From Bacteroidales bacterium UBA4318 (GTDB taxonomy: Bacteria > Bacteroidota > Bacteroidia > Bacteroidales > UBA932), in NCBI GenBank assembly GCA_002393895.1, contig DGUE01000189.1, positions 1-10,897 on the forward strand: a stretch of DNA of 10,897 nt, read 5' to 3'. Position numbers and translations under genes: made by a program. Positions 7,117 through 10,897 of the stretch are shown here, piece after piece (the first letter of the stretch is position 1; every line of letters begins with the position of its first letter). A model generated the notes under the pieces. It saw only the letters and a program-made list of their open reading frames with translations. It made no database searches and was not told where the DNA came from.

Positions 7117-9558
7117 ATGACTATCAAGAAGATAATGCTATTCTCTACCATCCTGGCACTGTTCCTATGTGCCTGCGGTGAGGAGCAGCCGGTGGACAAC
7201 GGCGGAGAGGTGCCACTTACGGTGTCGCCGAACTCCGCCGAAGCCCTGGCGCTTGGAGAGCAGAAGAGTTTTTCGGTTACCTCATCGACCGACTGGCTGG
7301 CCCGCAGTTCCGCGAGCTGGCTCAAGATTGTCACTGCGTCCGGTAAGGGAGGCCCTACGGCATCGCAACTGACGATTAACGTTGAAGAGAACAAGACCAC
7401 TTCGGAGCGTACGGGTGTCCTGACGGTATCGAATCTCGGGAATGAGAGCATCGAGGTCAGTGTGAAACAGGCCGCCGGTGACTTGAACGGGGGAGGCTCA
7501 CGCGGTATATCCACCGCGGAAGACCTTCTCGCCTTTGCCAAGGCAACCAGAGGAGAGGGCTCCATCACGCCCTATCTCGTAGACGGTGTGGTCAAGATAC
7601 TCAACGACATAGACTGCTCTTCAATTAAGGAGTGGATTCCCGCAGGGTCGGAAGCCGTTCCTTTGACCTATAGCATCGACGGCAACGGCAAGACCCTGAA
7701 GAATGTCAACTGGACCGTGGATGTGACCAAGTATCCGCATGCGGGTCTGATTGGATACGCCCGCGGAATCACCATCTCCAAGCTTACCTTCGGCAGCGAA
7801 GGGAGCCAGGTGACCTTCACCGGTAACAACAGCGGAAAGGTCCGAGTCGGCGGCATCCTTGGCTATGGCCTGACCGTCACGCTCAACAAGGTTACCAACA
7901 ATGCCAACCTGACCGTCAGCGGCACGAGCGCGACCGGAAACAATCTCATCATTGGCGGGATTGCCGGTTATATGGATTCAAACTCGACTGTAGGCGGAGA
8001 GCCTGCTTCCTCCAAGGGATGCGTCAACAAGGGCGACGTAACCACATCGGTCGTAGCCCAGGCCGGCGGTCTGGTGGGATACAATTCCGGCGTTATCAAG
8101 GGTTGCACCCACTACGGCACGGTTACGGCAAAGAAAGAAGGCAATTACGGTCCGGGATGGCTATGCTCCCACAACAGCATCAAGGCCAATGTCGCATCCA
8201 ACACCGGCAACGGATTTGTTGGAAGCGCCCCGGATGCCATCAAGAATGCCATGATGAATGGCGAAAGTGCCTACGACATCGAGAACAACAGCGTCGACGT
8301 AACCAAGGACGGATATTACGATTGGGAAGAGGTGGAGAGCTGGCAGCTTCATAGCGGTGCTACTTACTACCATTATTCTTGCACGAATGTGCCTCGCGAG
8401 GTGCGTGTGCTTGAAATAGACCTGCAGGACCCGGGAATCGAGATTACTTCGGCTTTCGCAGGAGACATGGTCCCTAATCCCAATGGGAACGGCAATGGAA
8501 ACAATGGAAAGAACAAGCGCGAGCTGCTATCCGAACTCTGCGTGCGCAAGCGTGCCGAGGGACAGAGGATTCTCGCTGGCACCAACTGTTGCTACTTCGA
8601 TTCGAATGATGGTATTTCCCGCGGTTTCCACGTTGAGGAAGGCCGCCCTGTGTACATCAATAATCCCAATGTAGTCAATGCCCTGGGAAATCACAAGTGG
8701 GGCTTTACCGTGTTCGAAGACAGGACGGCATCCTGCGGCATAAAGAAGTTTACGGGCAAGTTCAAGGCCGGCGGAAAGGAGTTCTCCTATTATTCCGTCA
8801 ACGACACCTTGCTCCGCCATACTTCCGAAAAGTATCAGGCATCCCTCTTTACTTCGCACTATGTCCGTACTCCGTATCCGGCATATCCTAATCTAATCAA
8901 CGACCTGGCTCCCAATGCCCTCTATGTGGTATGCGAATATACGTCCGGCGTAATGCTGGTGAACAAGGGCTATGCTGCCGCCAGGGTCGTGGAGATCAGG
9001 GATGGCCGCAACACGCCTCTTAGCCAGAAGCCGTATATTACAGACAAGAACCGGGTGGGCATCGCCCTTTCCGGAGAGATGGCAGAGAACCTGATTGCCT
9101 TCCTCAAAGTGGGGGATACGGTGGAGTTCAAATGCGATATATCCATTGATGGAGATGCCTCGAAGCCTATCCTGACACTGGATTCCACCATGTATCAACT
9201 GATGACGGACGGGCAGGATGCGTCCAATACACCAGGCTCGAGCTCCAGCCTTTACACGGCCTACGATCCGAAGACCTGGCCGGTCGTCAGCGCCGACCGC
9301 AAGAAGGTCTGGATAGTTGAGGTGGATGGACGCCAGATCTCCCCGACCTGGTACTCCCTCGGCGTCAGGGGATATGAAATGTATCGTATCTCCAAAAAGC
9401 TCGGAGGCGCATGGGTTACCGTGATGGACGGAGGCGGGTCCTCTGCCATGTGGGTTTGGAACCCGGCTTCCGGAAGCGGAAGAATAGTGAACAGACCCAG
9501 CGATTCCAAGGGAGAACGCAGTTGTATGACTTATTTACTCATAAGAGAGAAACAATAA
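7117..9558 (+). CDS. surface lipoprotein: BACON domain, GLUG-like repeats and C-terminal phosphodiester glycosidase (NAGPA/DUF2233)
   Basis: This 813-residue protein starts 4 bases after the SusD-like stop. The signal peptide ends in LCAC with lipidated cysteine 20, followed by GEE. Residues about 31-118 form a BACON domain, a Bacteroidetes surface module thought to bind carbohydrate or mucin (STDWLARSSASWLKI, RTGVLTVSN). Residues about 130-340 hold a STAEDLLAFA/NDIDCSS/DGNGKTLKN lead-in and GLUG-like repeats (VGGILGYG, IGGIAGYM, AGGLVGYN). Residues about 427-810 match the phosphodiester glycosidase family: VRVLEIDLQDPGIEI, AGTNCCYFDSNDGISRGF, VWIVEVDGRQ, VTVMDGGGSSAMWV and RIVNRPSDSKGER. Family members, including the human mannose-6-phosphate uncovering enzyme, cleave a sugar from a sugar-1-phosphodiester. 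The DGGGSS core and the VNRPSD/ER end are intact, so an active fold is plausible. Some neighbouring motif residues differ from the usual form. The enzyme call is strong at family level; the substrate is unknown. Confidence 0.88.
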   Translation: MTIKKIMLFSTILALFLCACGEEQPVDNGGEVPLTVSPNSAEALALGEQKSFSVTSSTDWLARSSASWLKIVTASGKGGPTASQLTINVEENKTTSERTGVLTVSNLGNESIEVSVKQAAGDLNGGGSRGISTAEDLLAFAKATRGEGSITPYLVDGVVKILNDIDCSSIKEWIPAGSEAVPLTYSIDGNGKTLKNVNWTVDVTKYPHAGLIGYARGITISKLTFGSEGSQVTFTGNNSGKVRVGGILGYGLTVTLNKVTNNANLTVSGTSATGNNLIIGGIAGYMDSNSTVGGEPASSKGCVNKGDVTTSVVAQAGGLVGYNSGVIKGCTHYGTVTAKKEGNYGPGWLCSHNSIKANVASNTGNGFVGSAPDAIKNAMMNGESAYDIENNSVDVTKDGYYDWEEVESWQLHSGATYYHYSCTNVPREVRVLEIDLQDPGIEITSAFAGDMVPNPNGNGNGNNGKNKRELLSELCVRKRAEGQRILAGTNCCYFDSNDGISRGFHVEEGRPVYINNPNVVNALGNHKWGFTVFEDRTASCGIKKFTGKFKAGGKEFSYYSVNDTLLRHTSEKYQASLFTSHYVRTPYPAYPNLINDLAPNALYVVCEYTSGVMLVNKGYAAARVVEIRDGRNTPLSQKPYITDKNRVGIALSGEMAENLIAFLKVGDTVEFKCDISIDGDASKPILTLDSTMYQLMTDGQDASNTPGSSSSLYTAYDPKTWPVVSADRKKVWIVEVDGRQISPTWYSLGVRGYEMYRISKKLGGAWVTVMDGGGSSAMWVWNPASGSGRIVNRPSDSKGERSCMTYLLIREKQ
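7840..8127 (+). repeat. GLUG-like protein repeats in the phosphodiester glycosidase lipoprotein
   Basis: Residues about 242-337 contain three recurring Gly-Gly-Ile/Leu-x-Gly-Tyr units (VGGILGYG at 244, IGGIAGYM at 279, AGGLVGYN at 316), 35-37 residues apart. They alternate with GCVNKGDV and GCTHYGTV units. This is the GLUG-type pattern found in secreted bacterial proteins and is consistent with a beta-solenoid. The repeats are visible at protein level; I saw no long identical DNA repeats. Confidence 0.65.
8481..8510 (+). repeat. short in-frame CAATGGRAA repeats encoding an Asn/Gly linker
   Basis: Three near-identical units (CAATGGGAA at 8481, CAATGGAAA at 8493, CAATGGAAA at 8502) encode the low-complexity NGNGNGNNGKN stretch at about residues 456-466. 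The stretch sits just after the first beta-strands of the glycosidase domain, where a loop would be expected. A tract like this can change length by slippage, but its total length here is in frame. Confidence 0.55.
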
Positions 9559-9572
9559 CCAATAAAACCATT

Positions 9573-10897
9573 ATGAAAGTTTTTAAATGTCTTTTGACCG
9601 TGCTCCTCGGAGCGGTGATGGTGTTTTCCTGTCAGAAAAAGGAGCAGGAAAAGAAAGTTTATACCATCACGGTCGACCGTGCGGCGATCACTGATGTGGC
9701 CGCCAACAACCCCGGTGTGGAGGCATTGGTGATTACTACCGATGCTCCTTACTGGCTTCTGACAGCGCCCGACTGGGTCACGCCCGACACCAAACAGGGC
9801 GTGGGTGGTGGCCAAAGCACCATCGTTTCTTTGACAATCGCCTCGAACTATAAGAACGAAGCGACAACGACTTATGCCCGCAGTGGTGAAATCAAGATTT
9901 CCGGCGGTAACACCTCGGTATCCGTGCCCATCAATCAGCTCGGACACACCGCAGTTGTCGACCCGAATGCCAGCATTGGCGGCATTCCCAACCTCGCCGA
10001 ATTCCTCGATTTCGTGAATACTGTCAACAATGGTGAAGCTCCCATCCGCTGGATGAACTCCAAGATGGAGGTGGAACTCCAGGCTGATATCGACCTGGCC
10101 AGCGTAGAGAATTGGACTCCGATTGGAAAAGTTGTCACAACCAACGGCAACTACGCCTCTTCCGTGAAGTCCGAGAGCGGCAATCCGTTCACCGGTGTCT
10201 TCGATGGCGGCGGACATACAATAAAGAACTTCAAGGCTACGGCTACTCTTGAAGACCAGGAGACCTGGGGCCTGTTCGGTTATATCGATCACGCCACTAT
10301 CAAGAATCTGAATGTTGAGGCTGATGTCACTCTTTCTGCAAACGGTACTGCAGATGCCGGCGTAGTTGTAGGTACTGCAGCATTCTCCACCATTGAGAAC
10401 GTGAAGGTCAGCGGTAAGCTTACATCCGCCGGTTCTACTGTCGGCAAGAGATTTGCCATCGGTGGCATTGCCGGATTCCTGTTCTGTGAGTTCAACGCAG
10501 CCGAAGGTGTAGCCTACGAATCTTTTGTCAAGGATTGCGAAGTCAATCTGGAAGTCAATATCGACGGCGGAGCCAACCTCGCCAACGGCGCCGGTTGCGT
10601 GATGTATGGTGGCATTGTGGGATTTGCAACCAAAGCCGATGAGGATACCCAGGGTCGCAACCATATCCAGAATTGCGTCAACAACGGAACCATGACGGTC
10701 AAGATCGGCCGCTGCAGCGGTATAGTTCCGACCTGCAACCGTGCAACATACATAGAAAAATGTGTGAACAATGCTTCTCAGGTAAATACAATCGAGAACG
10801 GCCGTATCGGCCAGATTTGCTGCAACCTCAGCAAATATTCCGCCGTCATCGATTGCATTAACAATGGAGATCTCACCACTACCGATTCTCAGACCAC
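9573..10897 (+). CDS. BACON-domain lipoprotein with GLUG-like repeats, 3' end beyond window
   Basis: The frame is open from ATG at 9573 to the window edge (441 codons plus 2 bases, no stop), so the C-terminus is missing only because the window ends. The start lies 14 bases after the previous stop and gives the signal MKVFKCLLTVLLGAVMVFSC with lipidated cysteine 20. Residues about 30-123 form a BACON-like domain (ITTDAPYWLLTAPDWVTP, RSGEIKISGG). Next come NLAEFLDFVN, QADIDLASVENWTPIG, and the classic lead-in FTGVFDGGGHTIKNF and WGLFGYIDHATIKNLNV (residues 206-248). GLUG-like units follow (IGGIAGFL, YGGIVGFA), with Cys-Val/Ile-Asn-Asn motifs at 368, 397 and 428. The layout parallels the preceding lipoprotein, so it is probably a diverged paralogue, likely surface-exposed and ligand-binding. 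No catalytic domain is visible in the part present; one could follow outside the window. Confidence 0.88.
   Translation, partial: MKVFKCLLTVLLGAVMVFSCQKKEQEKKVYTITVDRAAITDVAANNPGVEALVITTDAPYWLLTAPDWVTPDTKQGVGGGQSTIVSLTIASNYKNEATTTYARSGEIKISGGNTSVSVPINQLGHTAVVDPNASIGGIPNLAEFLDFVNTVNNGEAPIRWMNSKMEVELQADIDLASVENWTPIGKVVTTNGNYASSVKSESGNPFTGVFDGGGHTIKNFKATATLEDQETWGLFGYIDHATIKNLNVEADVTLSANGTADAGVVVGTAAFSTIENVKVSGKLTSAGSTVGKRFAIGGIAGFLFCEFNAAEGVAYESFVKDCEVNLEVNIDGGANLANGAGCVMYGGIVGFATKADEDTQGRNHIQNCVNNGTMTVKIGRCSGIVPTCNRATYIEKCVNNASQVNTIENGRIGQICCNLSKYSAVIDCINNGDLTTTDSQT
10185..10897 (+). repeat. GLUG-like repeat region of the partial lipoprotein
   Basis: From about residue 205 onward the protein shows recurring short beta-rich units: FTGVFDGGGHTIKNF, WGLFGYIDHATIKNL, IGGIAGFL, YGGIVGFA, then NCVNNG, KCVNNA and DCINNG with cysteines at 368, 397 and 428 (29 and 31 residues apart). 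The pattern fits a solenoid with one turn or turn-pair per unit and continues to the window edge. Confidence 0.6.

Noticed and set aside
9531..10664. A 377-codon open frame on the minus strand near the window end.
   Set aside because: The plus strand here carries a clear lipoprotein with lipobox, BACON and GLUG-like units, open to the window edge. The antisense frame has no recognisable feature.
1..10897. Search by eye for tRNA or rRNA genes, CRISPR arrays, insertion sequences, inverted terminal repeats, invertible promoters and intrinsic terminators.
   Set aside because: None seen. The window is almost entirely coding, with gaps of 44 bases or less, and no hairpin followed by a T-run was evident between genes. 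A computational fold or repeat scan was not possible here.

Overview
This window reads as one co-directional gene cluster from a member of the Bacteroidota, most likely a gut-type Bacteroidales. Evidence: a SusC/SusD pair, a SusC with an N-terminal STN signalling domain beside an ECF sigma/FecR pair, BACON-domain lipoproteins, Bacteroidetes-style lipoprotein signals, and no convincing Shine-Dalgarno sites. Base composition looks moderately GC-rich by eye (not computed). That would fit an Alistipes-like or uncultured Bacteroidales genome better than a low-GC Bacteroides, but this assignment is weak.

Layout, all on the + strand. (1) 38-592: ECF-type sigma factor. (2) 626-1630: FecR-type transmembrane anti-sigma factor with a C-terminal DUF4974/STN-like domain. 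(3) 1631-1674: short AT-rich gap. (4) 1675-5250: SusC-type TonB-dependent transporter with STN, carboxypeptidase-regulatory-like, plug and barrel domains. (5) 5250-7112: SusD/RagB lipoprotein, overlapping the susC stop in a TGATG junction. (6) 7117-9558: an 813-residue lipoprotein with BACON, GLUG-like repeats and a C-terminal phosphodiester glycosidase (NAGPA/DUF2233) domain. (7) 9573 to the window edge: a second BACON plus GLUG-like lipoprotein, truncated at its 3' end by the window. The genes are nearly gapless: the longest gap is 44 bases and no terminator is visible, so a single operon or two nested units is likely.

Working model: this is a polysaccharide utilisation-type locus under trans-envelope control. 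Substrate engagement by SusC/SusD would be signalled through the SusC STN domain to the periplasmic C-terminus of FecR, releasing the sigma factor to transcribe the locus. SusC/SusD would import the glycan, and the two BACON lipoproteins would act at the cell surface. The unusual part is the enzyme content. No classical glycoside hydrolase, polysaccharide lyase or sulfatase is encoded in the window; the only recognisable enzyme domain is a phosphodiester glycosidase fused to a repeat (probably beta-solenoid) domain. This suggests, by inference, a substrate containing sugar-1-phosphodiester linkages. The last gene is intact to the edge, and its C-terminal domain, which may reveal more, lies outside the window.
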